In this document: piece after piece, positions 1-30,214 of the stretch | How the letters are laid out: each line of letters begins with the position of its first letter | Position numbering within the stretch: the first letter of the stretch is position 1 | Source: Mesorhabditis belari | Lineage: Eukaryota; Nematoda; Chromadorea; Rhabditida; Rhabditidae | Length of the DNA: 64,000 bases | Assembly: GCA_958450365.1 (NCBI GenBank) | Contig: CAUEEP010000245.1 | Location: forward strand, 806,001 to 870,000 | Direction of reading: 5' to 3' | Translations under genes and position numbers: made by a program | The notes under the pieces: model-generated | What the model was told of the DNA's origin: nothing | The model's database searches: none | The model's input: only the letters and a program-made list of their open reading frames with translations

Positions 1-17655
<17,655 letters not shown>

Positions 17656-18225
17656 TTTAATCAGAAAAATCTTTTTTTCCAACTCTAGTGCTCAAGTAAA
17701 GTGCAAAATCTATATAAAAAACGTTTCCAAAAACAGTATTCTTTTTTTTTGATAATTTTTGTGATTTGGTGCTTATTGGAAACTCTTTGTACAGCTTCAA
17801 TTAGAAACGATTAGAGGGGGTGGGATAAATGCGACCTTTTTTTGCGCACCTGGACATTTGCGCACCTGAGAGGGGGGGGAAAAGGCCTTAGGAAAGGTCG
17901 TAGAGCTTCAAAAACGTTTTCATAGAAGGGAATCGTATGCGTAGATTCCGAATTTCGACAAATCAGACCTCGCTGACACGTCAAATTTGGACTAAAAGGC
18001 AAAAACTACGCAACTTAACGCTTTTCCGCAGTTTTTGCTTTGCGCCCTAAATTCCTGACGTGGAATGATTGAGGTCTGATTTGTCAAAAATTGGGAATCT
18101 ACGCATACGATTCCCTTATATGGAAATATTTTCGAAGCTCTACGACCTTTCCTAAGGCCTTTTCCAGCAAAAAAAGGTGCGCAAATGTCCAGGTGCGCAA
18201 AAAAAAGGTCGCATTTATCCCACCT

Positions 18226-18276
<51 letters not shown>

Positions 18277-18878
18277 CCCGATTAGAGAATTTTCCGCGGA
18301 GTTAGTGCTTTTTAGTTTAGGAGAAATGGCTAGAAAAATCCTTTTATTTCTCCCTCATTTTCCCCATTATTTGGGTTTCCGTTTGTGTTCTCTACCACTG
18401 TGAATTTTTTACTAGGGTCAGTAGTCTGTGTTCTTTTCAAGTGAGAAAAAAATTCATTTCCAAAGGATTCTTCTTGTGAAAACCTCTAGGTATTACTTTT
18501 TGCCAAATTTTCTGTTTTTGCCATGAGAAAATGTGTCTCGATTCGTCTATTATTCAAATTTCGAAAAAAAAATCTATGTCCAACCCAATGTTCTCCCCTC
18601 TTTTGCCATTTGCCGTTTTCTTGGTCAACTGTTTGCCCAATATTTTTTTGGTCGTGATTGTTTCACAATTTATTGTCAGCTTTTTAGTTGTGTACATTTC
18701 GCTAGTTTTGAGGTTTCTCCTGTACGTATTGGTAGATATAAGTATGTACTATTTATTTCCTAACATGATAAAGAAAATTCAGGTTGTTTCAAGTTTTTTC
18801 ATAAACTGCATATAAAAGGATGAAAGTATTTGGATTTACTTAATTTAGCATAGATAAGACCATGTAGTTTTTGTCAAG
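17656..18878. other. 3' flank between nsy-1 and thioredoxin genes
   Basis: Convergent intergenic region. It holds foldback family B copy 1, a run of 48 T (18229-18276) and AT-rich sequence. A hydrophobic 94-codon ORF at 18531-18815 has no start context or recognisable motif, and I do not call it. Confidence 0.6.
17813..18228. mobile_element. Foldback family B, copy 1
   Basis: About 415 bp. The ends read GGTGGGATAAATGCGACC and the complement, next to a second inverted motif GTGCGCAAATGTCCAGGTGC. It is almost palindromic along its length. A second full copy is at 25275-25648 and a half copy at 16490-16735. It is followed directly by the T run. Confidence 0.75.
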
Positions 18879-19316
18879 TTAATGATTCGCTGATAATTTT
18901 TGCCGAAGTTGATCCTCCATTGACCCCTCGACAGAGTCCTGCAATTTGCAAATTGATTAATTGGAAAATATTATAATTCTGCCTTAGAAGTTTTAACTTA
19001 CAATTTGTTTGCCGCCTTTCATAAATATAAATGTAGGCATGACATTGATTTGAAAACGAGAGACGATATCCTCCTACAAAATTGAAATTATCTAGCCCAG
19101 TGCATAGAAACAAACATTCTCGTCTACATCCACCTTCACGAAAATCACATCAGTGAACTCGTTAGACATTTTCTGAATAAATTAGAATATTCTTTTACGG
19201 AAAAGAGCTACGTTGAATTTCGGTCCCATAATCTTACAGGGACCGCACCATGTTGCAAAGAAATCGATGACGACGAGACTGGAGGCATTCTCCTCAAGAA
19301 TTCGATCGAACTCTTC
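18879..19316 (-). CDS. Thioredoxin, N-terminus unresolved
   Basis: A small dithiol-disulfide oxidoreductase, minus strand. Exons that join in phase: 19316-19212, 19172-19116, 19073-19002, 18938-18879. The active site WCGPC sits in [18 protein letters not shown], followed by VKVDVDEN, the cis-proline loop VMPTFIF, and the end QKLSANH before TAA. About 97 of the usual 105 or so residues are visible. The first codons must lie upstream of 19316, where no clean start or donor phase could be found, so either a tiny first exon was missed or the 5' end is damaged. Its 3' end faces nsy-1. Confidence 0.85.
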
Positions 19317-19360
19317 CTAAAGGGCAATATGACAAGTCTAGAAACACAAGAATCTTACAG

Positions 19361-19680
19361 AATCTTTTGGCCAAGCTCACGCTTATGATTTCCAGCTAGC
19401 TGTAAATGAAGCTATTTCTCCAAAATTTTCCAGCTGCGAATCAGTTGTTGCCATTGGAGACTTAATCATTATTTTGAACCCCTGGGAAAATTGGAAAAAA
19501 CATTTGGCAACAGTTAGTTTTCAAAAACTCTGAATTTCCCAAATATAGGAATGCAAAAAAATTGCAGATTCGGTAGCAAAACTTTTCCAAGAAGATTGTC
19601 TGTCATTAATCCAGAATCCAGAGCTCTTCCTCGGAAATACATTGCTTTCCTTCCCAGTAATGAGTTTTGTGATTTTGTAA
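19361..19680 (+). CDS. Unassigned short gene antisense to thioredoxin 5' side
   Basis: Two plus-strand segments join in phase. The first, about 19361-19512, encodes FGQAHAYDFQLAVNEAIS and later LIIILNPWENWKK. The second begins after an acceptor at about 19566 and encodes LFQEDCLSLIQNPELFLGN, ending at a stop near 19680. No start codon was located and I do not recognise the family. It could be the 3' part of a real gene or a chance ORF; the phase match and even codon use favour a real gene. Confidence 0.35.
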
Positions 19681-19738
19681 TTCAAAGTCTCAGATTCGTC
19701 ATTGTATTTTAATTTTAGAACGTTACAGAGTGAAACAA

Positions 19739-19744
19739 TTTATT
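19739..19744 (-). terminator. Polyadenylation signal of rpl-30
   Basis: AATAAA on the minus strand, 27 bases past the L30 stop codon. Confidence 0.7.
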
Positions 19745-19770
19745 TAACCATGAATAACAACAAACAAAAT

Positions 19771-20415
19771 TTAGGCGGTCTCAGCTGGCATGCTTCTGAT
19801 GATGTCAGAGTCTCCTGGATCTGTGATAGCGAGGGTTCCAACACGGAAGAGTTTTCCACAGGCGGTTCCGAGCTCGATGTTGTTTCCGTTGTAATGATGG
19901 ACTCCAGTCTTGGCAAGCATGGCGTAGTACTCACTCTCCGATCTCCTAAAAACAAAAAATTAGTTCGACCTAGATATATTCTTTTTTTTTTTTGCTTACA
20001 GCTAGTAGAATTTCCAACGCTACGTGGCAAAAATACTAAGAAATTAAAGCTTTTACCTGATTGGAGGTGTGTTCTTTGCGATGAGGACAAGCTGGGCCTT
20101 TCCGTTGCGGAGGTTCTTCAAGGTCTCCTTGTAGCCGAGCACGTACTTGCCGGATTTCATCACCATCGTCAACCGCGAGTTGATGTTCTCGGCATTCTTC
20201 TTCTAAAAAAAGAAAATAAACTTTAATTTAACAAAACCAAATCAACCCTAGTAAAAAACAAAACCTAGCCGAGCGAGCGAGTGTCAAGTAGGAAAACTCC
20301 TTCTTTACACAGGCTCCGAGCGACAAAAGTCACCCATCTTAGCCCGGCTCCGGAGCGTCCTACTAACCTGTTTCTTGGGGAAAACGGCGGCTGGAGCTTC
20401 GGCCTTTGGTGCCAT
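19771..20415 (-). CDS. rpl-30: 60S ribosomal protein L30 (eL30)
   Basis: Complete gene, minus strand: exons 20415-20368, 20202-20057, 19945-19771, giving 122 residues, the usual length. It begins [16 protein letters not shown]. Family hallmarks are [53 protein letters not shown] and the end [14 protein letters not shown]. It is a cytosolic large-subunit protein. No frameshift or stop is present, so sequence quality here is good, in contrast with the right end of the window. The exon 1 end (CAG) and exon 2 start (AAG) fit nematode splice consensus. Confidence 0.97.
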
Positions 20416-20779
20416 CTCTGTTACCCTTCTGGCTAACTTAAAAAATGAAACATCGCTTCGACACAATGAAAGAGAAAAGTAAAACAGAGAATGTAAAACA
20501 GAGAAAAGCAAGAAGGGTTGATTAACTAGTGGGATACTTTTTTGATCAAATGTGAAAAAACTTCTAACAATCTAACATGGTTAACAAATTCCGAAAGCAC
20601 AAAGGAGCAAGTTAAAAATGAATTTTTTCCGTGCCAAAAAGGATTTTGTTACCGTAAGACAATCCGCCAGACAAAATCACCGACATTGGGTGTAGGGCGT
20701 ACTTTCAGCAATCCATGTTGTGTATGGTTTGCTTTGCACCGAAAATTTGCATTGGAATTTTTCGCCGTTCGTCTTAAAT

Positions 20780-22315
20780 GAAAGCTTCGCTTAAAATGAG
20801 TCATTTTGTATACTTGCGACATTGGATTGCCCTTATGCTCGAACTGAAATTGCTTTGGACCAAAACCGGCGAGCGGTATGTTATTATGTTTCTTGTCTCT
20901 ACTCCGAGCCGCATGCACTTGCTGTACAATTTATTTTTAGTTAAAGAATGGCTTTGTGTTGGGGCAGCTATCGGCGCAATCTCGTTGTATCCTCACATAT
21001 GGGGCAAACGCTCGACAACTCTGTGAGGTAAATTTTGCAAAAAGTTTTAGGTAACATTATACAAATTCAGTTTCTAACTCTCACTCCAGCTGTGTTTGTG
21101 ACAGTGCAAGCCGCAGATTTTCTTCATGACGAGACAATCAGGGTTGGAAACATTGATTTTGTTTATTGTTTAATTTCCTTTTAGAAACTCATCACTTGGC
21201 ATTGGGCTGGAAAAGTGCTGTTCCTTCTCGGAACTCCCTTGCTTGAACATCTTACTGGCTTTTTCTTTCTAGAAGCAGTAAATCTTTTTGAATTAGATAA
21301 TCAATTTTATCTTTTAGCTCCATCTCTGCCTACTTCTATGCCTACTTCTTGCTTTAAAAATCGAGGACGCTCAACCAACGACATCCCATTTTCTCATCAC
21401 CCCTCAGGGACATGTGAACCTTTTAAATTACATTTTGTATTGAAAAAGTTTAGCAAGCAAACAATGTGAAAGACGTTAAAGTGAGAAATTCGGAAAGTGA
21501 TAAAGACACTCGCGACACGACACTTTCTCTGGCTGAAAATTGTAATACACTAGTTGGAAGTGCTAGAATCGTATGTTGCGAAGTTATTTTTTTTTATTTA
21601 TTTTGTTTTAGTTTACGGATCCACCATCAGTTCTTGCTTCTGAAATTACGCTCAAGGAACACTACACAAAACATGACTGCATTGAGGATGCGCTTCTCCG
21701 GAGTCCTTATACCAACGGAATTGAGCCAATTCACTGTTCACGTAATTGTCTTTAATATTTTTGATGTCTTATCAGAGTTTTAGACGGCCACTCCATGGGG
21801 CGACTATTCATTATATAAAAGATCTGGCAAAGCCTCGATATTGTTATGGGACACATTTTGAAACAAACGCCTATTGAGGTTTTGTTAAAAATTCTTTTGA
21901 AACCGAATGACTTTAGATTCGAGCCAACGGTTTTCATCCGTATCCACAGACGCTGCGTTTACGCAACACCCTTGATGTCGTAATCATGTTTGCAATCAAA
22001 GGTAATTCATGACGCAAATCTATGCCTACAGTGCGTTTACAGCTGATATGCTCGATGGATTGGATGCAACCCCATTTTGCGGAATTGTCGAACCATCAAA
22101 GAGCGAAAATGTAAGACTTTTCAGTTTTGAACAGTCGTTTCATGCCATTCTAGATCGAGCTGTCTCTTCCCGTGGGCCCTTGTGCTTGCAATCTCTCAGT
22201 TGATGTGGTGCCACTTTCGGATTCTGCTCCTCAACCAACTCGATTTTCCAGGGATTTATTCTTTGCCCGCACTCCTATTAGTTTTCCTGTGCGAGTCCAT
22301 GTGGAGTAAATATTA
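20780..22315 (+). CDS. Unassigned multi-exon gene, membrane-type segments
   Basis: A series of plausible exons, plus strand, not recognised. The pieces include about 20796-21024 (MSHFVYLRHWIALM..., hydrophobic), 21071-21142, 21185-21279 (KLITWHWAGKVLFLLG), and 21319-21405 with a leucine-rich membrane helix (LHLCLLLCLLLALK). Further pieces are about 21475-21570, 21612-21742 (ITLKEHYTKHDCIEDALL) and about 22150-22312 ending in a stop. The middle exons 21071-21405 join in phase 0; others do not join cleanly. Two adjacent genes, or one gene with missed exons, are both possible. I assign no function. Confidence 0.4.
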
Positions 22316-23757
22316 GCGTTAAACTAGCAAAATAAATTTTATTACATACAATCATACACATAACAACGTTGATAATGACTTGAGAAGGTGCAATATGAAT
22401 GAAGAAAGATCAGATGTTTACGCACCGGTACCTCGCCAAAGACAACTCTGAAATGATGTCAGTTTTTATATGGTCGATCTTTAAAGATGTTTGGTAGAGA
22501 TCAAAACCAACCAAGGTAGCATTTGTTGTACATTTGAAGTGCGACTAGGTACTAGAGTTGCAGGTGGCTGTCCAGAGCCTAGGGCAGTCGGTGGGAAGAC
22601 AACTAAATAAATAATTTTTCGATAAGTGCTATTGTGAGTGTTTTTGTTAAGCCATGTTCACAATTATCTAAATTTGGAGGAAATACATTTGGAATAGGAA
22701 AAAAACACATTGTTGAGCGTGGCTGAAGATCGATGGGGATTGAATGAATCATTAGTTTCATCACTTATGAGTGTCTTTAGTAGAGTCGGCATTGGAAGGG
22801 CAAAAAAGTATTATCAAGGATTTGTTGGTAAAAAGGCAAGGAGTTTTTCTTCGGTCCTCAGTTTTGAAATGATGCTTTGTTCGAAACAAAAGCTTCAAGC
22901 ACGAATAACTGAGTAGAGCCCCGTGAAAAAGAACGAAGCAAGTAGTTGATTAACATTGGATTGCATGAATGTGATTTAGTATCAGTGGCAGTCCGACATC
23001 AATGTCGATATCGGTGGTAGTTCAGTATATCAGCAATAACTTTGTATCCACCATCCGACGAAATATTAGAAATTATTTATTACATAAATCATGGTATCCA
23101 AGTTATAAAGCTTATAAAACTAAAAGTATCAAAGAATAATTTTACAAGGTGCGGCATATATAATGTTGCGCTCTACAAAAGGATGATTTTCTCAAAAACC
23201 TCAAAAGTTGACGGTTTTTTCGTTTAGATGTTTAAAATCTACGGACATTTTTTCACTAGATTCATGAGTTGTTCACTAAATTTAAAACTTCATTCGTTTC
23301 ATACAAGACTTTAAACGTGACTGCTGCACTAATTTTATAGTAACTAACTCTAAAAACGTATTAATGCAGAAAAATACGAGTTTCTAGATACCCCAAACTC
23401 GGATTTAACTGTTTTCCAGTATCATCATCATGACGCATAGCATTTTTTGCACTGCTCGGCTTGAGTTGTCAAAGTCATTAGAAAAATGTTACAATTCTTC
23501 TATTCTATGTAAAATTACGCGCAGATTTTATGATTAATTGTTGTTTTTCAGCTTAGGCTAATGTATTATCTTAGAAAGCCAAAAAGATGCATTAAGCGCA
23601 ACAACTATATATGCCACACCCTGTATTTACGAATTGGAGGAAATACCAAAACATTTTGTATAAAATTTCCACTGAATTTCTATGGAGAATAATAATTTCT
23701 TACAACGTGGAAGGCAACTAAAGAATCCATAAGAAAAAAGCTAGCAGGAAAGCAAAC
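22316..23757. other. Intergenic, nothing recognised
   Basis: AT-rich sequence downstream of the unassigned gene and of NOT2 (convergent ends). Short ORFs at 22710-22916 and 23042-23227 lack recognisable motifs or splice context. Confidence 0.5.
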
Positions 23758-26700
23758 TCACCGGAACACTCCCTGGAGCCATTGAGTTAGTTGAAGCTGG
23801 TTGTGTGCTTGCAGTCCCCCCCCATTGACACCAAGTTGAAGCGAGGCTGGTAATTTCGGCCGTTCCTCCAACTGCTTGTACTCTAACGTCATATCCTTTG
23901 GAATCTAAAATAACGTAAACCCATTAGTCGTTTTGGTTTGAGAGAAACTAAACAACCAATCTGAAGTAAGATACCTTTCTCCATTGAATTGGATCGAAAA
24001 CATTGTAGCTGCCTTTCTCATAACTTCCCGTTTGCTCCTTCACACCTCCATATTGAGATCTCGTTAACCAAACACATTCGCCTTTATGAAACCGCCAATC
24101 CCGTGAATACCTGAGAAAGACAGCGAGTTTGGACCGAGAGAAAATTTCACTTACAATTCTACAGCGGCTGCTACTTGATAAACTTCACCCGGACAATTAT
24201 AAAAGAGGTAGAATAGCACGTCTTCCCCCAACTTCTGCAATTTGATATTTGGAAGCTTGTCTCGTATTGTTGCATTTGTGAGATACTCAACGGGCACCTA
24301 TAATGAAAGCATAAAGACATTAAACCATATCGAATTTACTTTTGCATCCATATCTTGAGTTCGACACGGATAATCAGCCCAAGGTCCTCCAAATGTTGAG
24401 TAGAGCATTCGACTAAAAATGAATAAAGACTAGCGATCTACTTTGAAGAAAAAAAGACTAGAGAACTAAAGCCATAACTAAGTTTTAATAAAAATACACT
24501 TACTCTGGAGCGTTCAGATTTAAGCCAAGCGTCGTAAGATCATGCCCAAGAGCCAAAGCAACAATTGCAGGGTTGTCAACGGCTCGAAGATACGTCACAA
24601 GTCCGGCCATCCCATATTGATCATTGAGCATCCCAGGTGGGATGTTCGACACCTCGCCTAAATAAGACAATGCATTGCTAAATATTCTAGAACAATCAAC
24701 CCTTAAACCTACCATCGGGATGAGTGATGATTCCAGTCCGAATCGAGCCTTCATCTCGTTCCCGTTGTTGCTCCACGTACCTTCCTTCAGTTGTTGAATT
24801 TACCATTTCAGTCGTCAGTTGCATCTAAAACAGAAAAATTCAAGAAATGTATATCCAAAACTACCACTGTTTGCGCGTGCGTAGCCGAATCGGATGCTTG
24901 CAAAGGTCCGATACCACCCACGAAAGCTGACGCCACCTTTGAAGAACTTGTCGCTCCTGGTAGGGCCGGGAAATCCTCGGATTGTATGTGGAATTCCCCG
25001 CTATTTCCGAGCCCCTCGCTCCCGCTTCGCATTAGATTCGCTGAAATGCAAGAAATTGATTAGCAATCAATTTAGGCAAGAAAAAAATGTAATGGAAATG
25101 TTTCGTAAATGAGGCCGAACAAGTTTCGTATGAAATAGTAAAAGTGCCTTGTTTACTACATAAATATTGTTGACTTTAACTTAAATGATTTAAAATTTAC
25201 AAATGTTTAAAAAATACAGAGAATGCGGGTGCAACTAAAACAAAAACGTTGGAGGAAACTAAAAAGCGCAAAGTGGGGGTGGGACAAATGCGACCTTTTT
25301 TTGCTGGACAAGGCCTTAGAAAAGGCCGTAGAGCTTAAAAAATGTTTTCATGTAAGGAAATTGTATCTTTAGATTCCGAAATTCGACAAATTAGACCTCG
25401 CCGACATGTCAACATTTGGGTTAAAAGGCAAAAACTACGCAACTTAGCGCTTTATCGCAGTTTTTGCCTTTTAACCCAAATTTGACCTGTCCGCGAGGTG
25501 TGATTTCTCAAAATTCGGAATCTACGCATACGATTCCCCAATATGGAAACATTTTTTAAGCTCTACGGCCTTTCTTAAGGCGTTTTCCAGCGAAAAAAAG
25601 TGCACAAATGTCCAGGTGCGCAAAAAAGATAGCATTTGTCCCACCCCCTAAACTACCGTAAAAGCTCTAATAGAAGGGCCCCCTATAGGAGCGTCGCGTA
25701 GCCTAAGTTTACTTTCAAATATGAGATATAACACACATTTTCAGCATTAACCAGCGCTTAGAAAAAAATGATTGCTTCTATTAGAGCTTTTGCGGTATTT
25801 ATATACCACCACTTAACTGAATATTTTTGTTTCTAGGTCTTTATTAATTCGCAACTATTTAGCTAAACATTTGTTTCTAATTTTTTTCCTTTTTTTTTTC
25901 TAAATATTAGGTTGGAAAGAAAGTTCTCTGAAAAAAGTTAGACTGAAATTTCTTAAAAACGAATTCACCGATTCAAGAACATTTTGTTCTATTATTTACA
26001 AGTCGACTCCAAGAAATTACTCGTAAAAAAAGATGAGTGCAGCTTTTCCTTAAAATTTTCGAGATTTTTGAAAAATCATTATTTTCCAGCTTAAATTCAG
26101 CTCACTTTTTTGCATTAGAAAAACGATTCCTTATGAGGTAAAGCTAGCATAAATGAGCAATACGCTCTATAATCTCTATAATCTCTATTTTGGCCAAACA
26201 ATTTTTACGGAGAAGCTGTATTTCAAAAAATAATTTTTTAGTGTCATCTTCTTGGCACTGAGTGTTTGCTAAAATAGGTGATTCTGAAAAGTCAAAAGCA
26301 TTAGATAAAATTTGTCTTTATCACAAATTTTCCCTATTTTAAGTACTTCATTTTAGGTTTTGAATGGGACCCATTGCCTATTCATTAACCCATTAAAAAC
26401 TTGTGTAAAGGCTGATCGCTCAAAAAGTGACCAAGTCACTTCAACTGAAGAAATCTCTTATTTTTTACCTGAAGCCCACTCTGATTTTTTTGTCAAAAAC
26501 TTTTTAAAATATAGTCAAGTTTATCAAAAAATCTGGGAAGAATTGATGGCTTGGTTTTCGAGAAATCACCAAGAATTTTTTAGTGTCATCTTCTTGGCAC
26601 TGAGTGTTTGCTAAAATAGGTGGTTCTGAAAAGTCATGCATCATGCAAACTTTTTCCGAGAACTTTCTTTCCAACCTAATATTTTGTTTTTTTATTTTAC

Positions 26701-27128
26701 AATTTTGATCATGATGTTAAAGCGTAGAAATTGAAGAATTTAGTTGGTGGAATTATTTTTATTTAAACAAACCATAGTTCGGCCTATTGTTTTGCACATA
26801 GCCAGGCGGTACGGGTGATTGATGATTTGATGACGAGTAGGCGCTAGTTGTGGGCAAATTCGGGAAGGCACCGGGCGTCCCTAAAATATCGATTTTTAAA
26901 AATTGGCATGAATTTGTAGTGAAATGTGATATATTGAACCAGCTTTTACGACTCCGAGTGGCCAGTTTATTGATTTTCCAACTCCCGGGATCGTAAAAAG
27001 AAACGTTTTTGCTACTTTTTCGTGTGACAAACCTCGATTGACGAGGGACGGGAATTCACTTTCGTTAATAATTGTAGTCGACACGGTGAGTGCGACACTC
27101 ATACGCGCCGCACCTAGCACCGCACGGT
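23758..27128 (-). CDS. ntl-2: CCR4-NOT complex subunit NOT2 (CNOT2), start not located
   Basis: Structural subunit of the CCR4-NOT deadenylase. Minus-strand exons: 27128-27033, 26880-26773, 25040-24865, 24824-24713, 24657-24504, 24412-24340, 24297-24155, 24110-23975, 23904-23758, all joining in phase. Two EFPSL/FPALPG short motifs typical of NOT2 N-termini appear (NESEFPSLVN; SEDFPALPG). The core DQYGMAGLVTYLRA ... LALGHDLTTLGLNLNAPE leads to the C-terminal NOT box (PVEYLTN, IRDKLPNIKLQKLGEDVLFY, RDWRFHKGE, EYKQLEERPKLP). The last exon reaches a stop at 23758, but a good donor overlaps it, so a further exon is possible. The start codon must lie upstream of 27128. The first visible intron after 26773 is 1.7 kb of transposon remnants. 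Confidence 0.92.
25275..25648. mobile_element. Foldback family B, copy 2 (ntl-2 intron)
   Basis: Same element as 17813-18228, with ends GTGGGACAAATGCGACC and complement. It lies inside the long ntl-2 intron 25041-26772. Confidence 0.75.
25664..25797. mobile_element. Short foldback element
   Basis: About 134 bp with inverted ends ACCGTAAAAGCTCTAATAGA and a close complement (TCTATTAGAGCTTTTGCGGT). It lies directly beside family B copy 2 in the same intron. Confidence 0.6.
25907..26679. mobile_element. Non-autonomous mariner-type element
   Basis: 773 bp flanked by TA on both sides. The ends read TTAGGTTGGAAAGAAAGTTC and complement; the TTAGGTTG start is typical of mariner ends. Inside, a 58-bp block (TTTTTAGTGTCATCTTCTTG...) occurs twice as a direct repeat at about 26237 and 26579. 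An 84-codon ORF at 26360-26614 shows no D,D34D transposase motif. It sits in the ntl-2 intron. Confidence 0.7.
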
Positions 27129-29059
27129 CTGCAAAAATCGAAATAAAATGTTTTCAAAGCGACACAAAATCGATAAATTTCCTTAAGAAAAGTTAGCTCA
27201 AGAAAAACCAAGTGAACACTTCGCGAGGGAGCAACGCGAAAAAATGTGGAGCAAAGCAGAGAGAGAAAGTGTCGAAGAAGCGGGTTGGTGGTGCTGATAA
27301 AGCGAAAGAAGAAGCAAAACTGCTATATATAGGCATTGTTGGAGGAGACATATTGGCACTTGGCCGATGTTTAGAAAAGAAAGCGGGAAAGAGAGATTGG
27401 CATGGGTGACAATGAGGAGTGGAACGGTAGAAAGTTGGGGTTAATCGATGGATTTTTGATCCCTTCACTCTAGCGACCAATGAGATTTGGGAGAAAGTTT
27501 TGTCAAACTGTATAGAAATTGCTTTTTAAGCTTTCCTTAAGATTCAGAACGGAGTTTTATGGAAACTGGTTAATTGCTAGTTAATAATTTTGCTCATTTT
27601 AAGTTACATACAAGAGTTTAAAACTTTCAAAACCGTAAACCATGGCTTTCTCATCTTATAGAGAAGATTGATTTTATTAGATTTTATTTATAATCTCTAC
27701 AATAAACCTCTCTTTCTATAGGATTTTAAGCCTCTATAGCCTCTATAGCATTTTATGCAACATACAATCCTTTCACTCTACATTTACCGATGATGTAAAC
27801 TTTTATGTAATGTTTAAAAATTTAAATCCTTTAAGATAAACTATAGAACTAGTACTTATTAATAAAAAATTTTCAAAAAAAATGAAAAAGAGCGTCAAGT
27901 AGCGAAAGAAATGAAAAGAAAAGGGCAAAGACGGGGCGAAACTTGCGCGCCGTTTTCCCCGCGCAAAAAAAAATGAAGAAGACCGCAAAAATCGATATGA
28001 CCTTTTTTGCTTAAAAGAAGAAAAGAAAAGCTCATCATTTTTAAAAAACCAAAATAAACACGTGAATTTGAAAAACGATGGACATTTGCGAGAAAAACAG
28101 GCAAAGGGGCGGGGAGAGCGCGCGTGGCGAGTGCGTCGCTTACCCCCCAAGAGCCAAGTCTAGACTTGCACAGTCAACATTTGGAACTGGAGAATAAATC
28201 GAACTAGATATCCAAATCCCAACTATAGATCCACTTTATAATTAGAAAATCGCTTTTAAAAGGATGGTTTGCACCATTTCGCACCCTTTGCTCTTTTTAG
28301 ATCTATGTCTCGGTGCTCTCTTGGATGGCAGAGAACCGAATGTTTCTCTGCGCTCTCTCCGCATCGAAGAAACTCTTCTTTTCTTGATTCTTTTGTGTTC
28401 TTGGCTGCCCTGCCCTCTCACAGACACGCGACGCTGCGGTGACAATCGTGCACATCAATTGGGCGACTCTTTCTCGGATTGTTCGCTCCCTTTTTCGATG
28501 GGGCATAAAATAGAATGCACTACAGACTATAAGAAATAGAAAATGAAAAATTCTGACTGCTTTGAGATTAGTAGAAAGATCTTCAATGCTTAACTTGTAA
28601 CCTATGATCTTCAACTTTTCTTGAGTTTTGAGATTCGAATCCTGAACATCTCACATCCTGAACACTTTCTGAATTCTTTTAAATTCATTTTTCAAATCTT
28701 CTAGAGCTAAATAACTTCTTCAATTTGCTTTAATTCATTTTTTAAATAAATTCTTTAGAAAATCAGTGGATTATAAGCCTGGCTGGTTTCTTTGGCAACA
28801 CTTAACAACCACCCTTAAGCTCCAAAGTTACTGTAGGTTGTCTGCTGTTCAATTTACTGTATTTTCCACCTAAATAGATCTAAGTTACTGTATCATGGCT
28901 AGGCTACAGCATTAGCAGTGATTCTTCAAGATTTTGAGATTCTTCAAGATTACTTTATATTGTTGTTTACAGGAAATAGCGCAACCCATTTCATTTAACG
29001 ATTAACAACTTGCTTTTTTCTTTTTTTCATTCTCATAGCCCAATCCTGGCGAAAGCTTA

Positions 29060-29210
29060 TGAAAATTAAAAGATTGACGAAATAGGAAGAAAGAGGAAGA
29101 AAGAGGAAGAAAGGGGAAGAAAGGGGAATCGAGGGAACCCCAATTGAAATCAAATTTCCCTTCGTTCTCCTCACGTCGATCCTCTTTTCCCTTCCCTTTT
29201 CCAACTAAAC
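29060..29210. repeat. Dispersed repeat, copy 1
   Basis: The block AAAATTAAAAGATTGACGAA, a GGAAGAAAG run, then CCAATTGAAATCAAATTTCC and TCGATCCTCTTTTCCC recurs in the same order and orientation at 33728-33895. Confidence 0.7.
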
Positions 29211-29633
29211 CCTTTCCACGAAGAAGCTCTCCCCTCCGCTTACCCACTTTACAAATTTCATCCATTTTTAAATATTTCTACTATTTTTGCTTCTAATTCG
29301 ACCTTTTTAAGTCATTTAAGCTGAAAATGAATGGTATATTGGTACAGCCAACTTTATTTAATTTAATATAGCCAACTTTATTTCATTTTTATTTCTTTTT
29401 CTATTCATTTCCGATTCATCAATGTTTTTGAATGTTTCTCTAGCAAGAAAGATAAGAAAACGCCTTGGCATCTATTTTCGAAACCCCTTGACTAAGCCTT
29501 TCTCTTAAACCCCCTTGCGGATTATGAGCACTTAGCTGAGTCGTGTGAAAGGGAAAAGAGTGCGGAAAAACTCACCTTAAACATGTAATTTGCATTTATT
29601 TCTTAAATTTTAACTTAGAAAAATCATTATTAA

Positions 29634-29735
29634 CTACCCTAAAGTCGCGAGTATAATTTCTGTTTGGTTTTCGCATACAAATTGACGGCTGTCTCCGGTG
29701 CGGTGTGTCGAGGGTTCGAACCCCGCTGCAGCATA
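29634..29735 (+). repeat. tRNA-like mobile repeat, copy 1
   Basis: About 100 bp from AACTACCCTAAAGTCGCG to a tRNA T-arm-like end GGGTTCGAACCCCGCTGCAG. It is nearly identical to the minus-strand sequence at 49862-49965. The shared stretch extends well upstream of the tRNA-like part. Confidence 0.7.
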
Positions 29736-30214
29736 ACTTTTTTTGCTTTTTCGACTGGGGAATACATGTAATAAATTTGAATTTACATTTAAAAATGATG
29801 GTAAGGATCCTGTAAAAGCTTTACAATTAGCTTTCTACCACAGTAAGCTTTGCCAATTAGCTTTCTACCACAGTATCACAGTTGGTTAAGTTAAAGCTCG
29901 ATTCCCTAAATATCTATGAGAAAAGAAATTCAAACGATGTCCGATTTTGAGAAGCGCAAAAGACCAAAAGTAAATGACAATTTGGCATTTTATAGGAAAA
30001 AAGCAAAAAAGAATGTTAAAAAAGAACGAAACAAAGGTCATTCGCTTTTTTTTGGTCACTCTTTTCCCCATAAAAATTCTCTTTCTTTTTTTCTCTCCCA
30101 AATTCGAATCAATCATTTTTAATAAACGTTTTTTTTTCATTTTATTTGGGTTAACGTTTTCTAAAAGGCATCTATTTTCGAAACCTATCGTAATCAAACC
30201 GCCAATTTCCGTTC

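Noticed and set aside
18531..18815. Small membrane protein ORF
   Set aside because: Hydrophobic but AT-driven, with no splice, start or family support, in a 3' flank.
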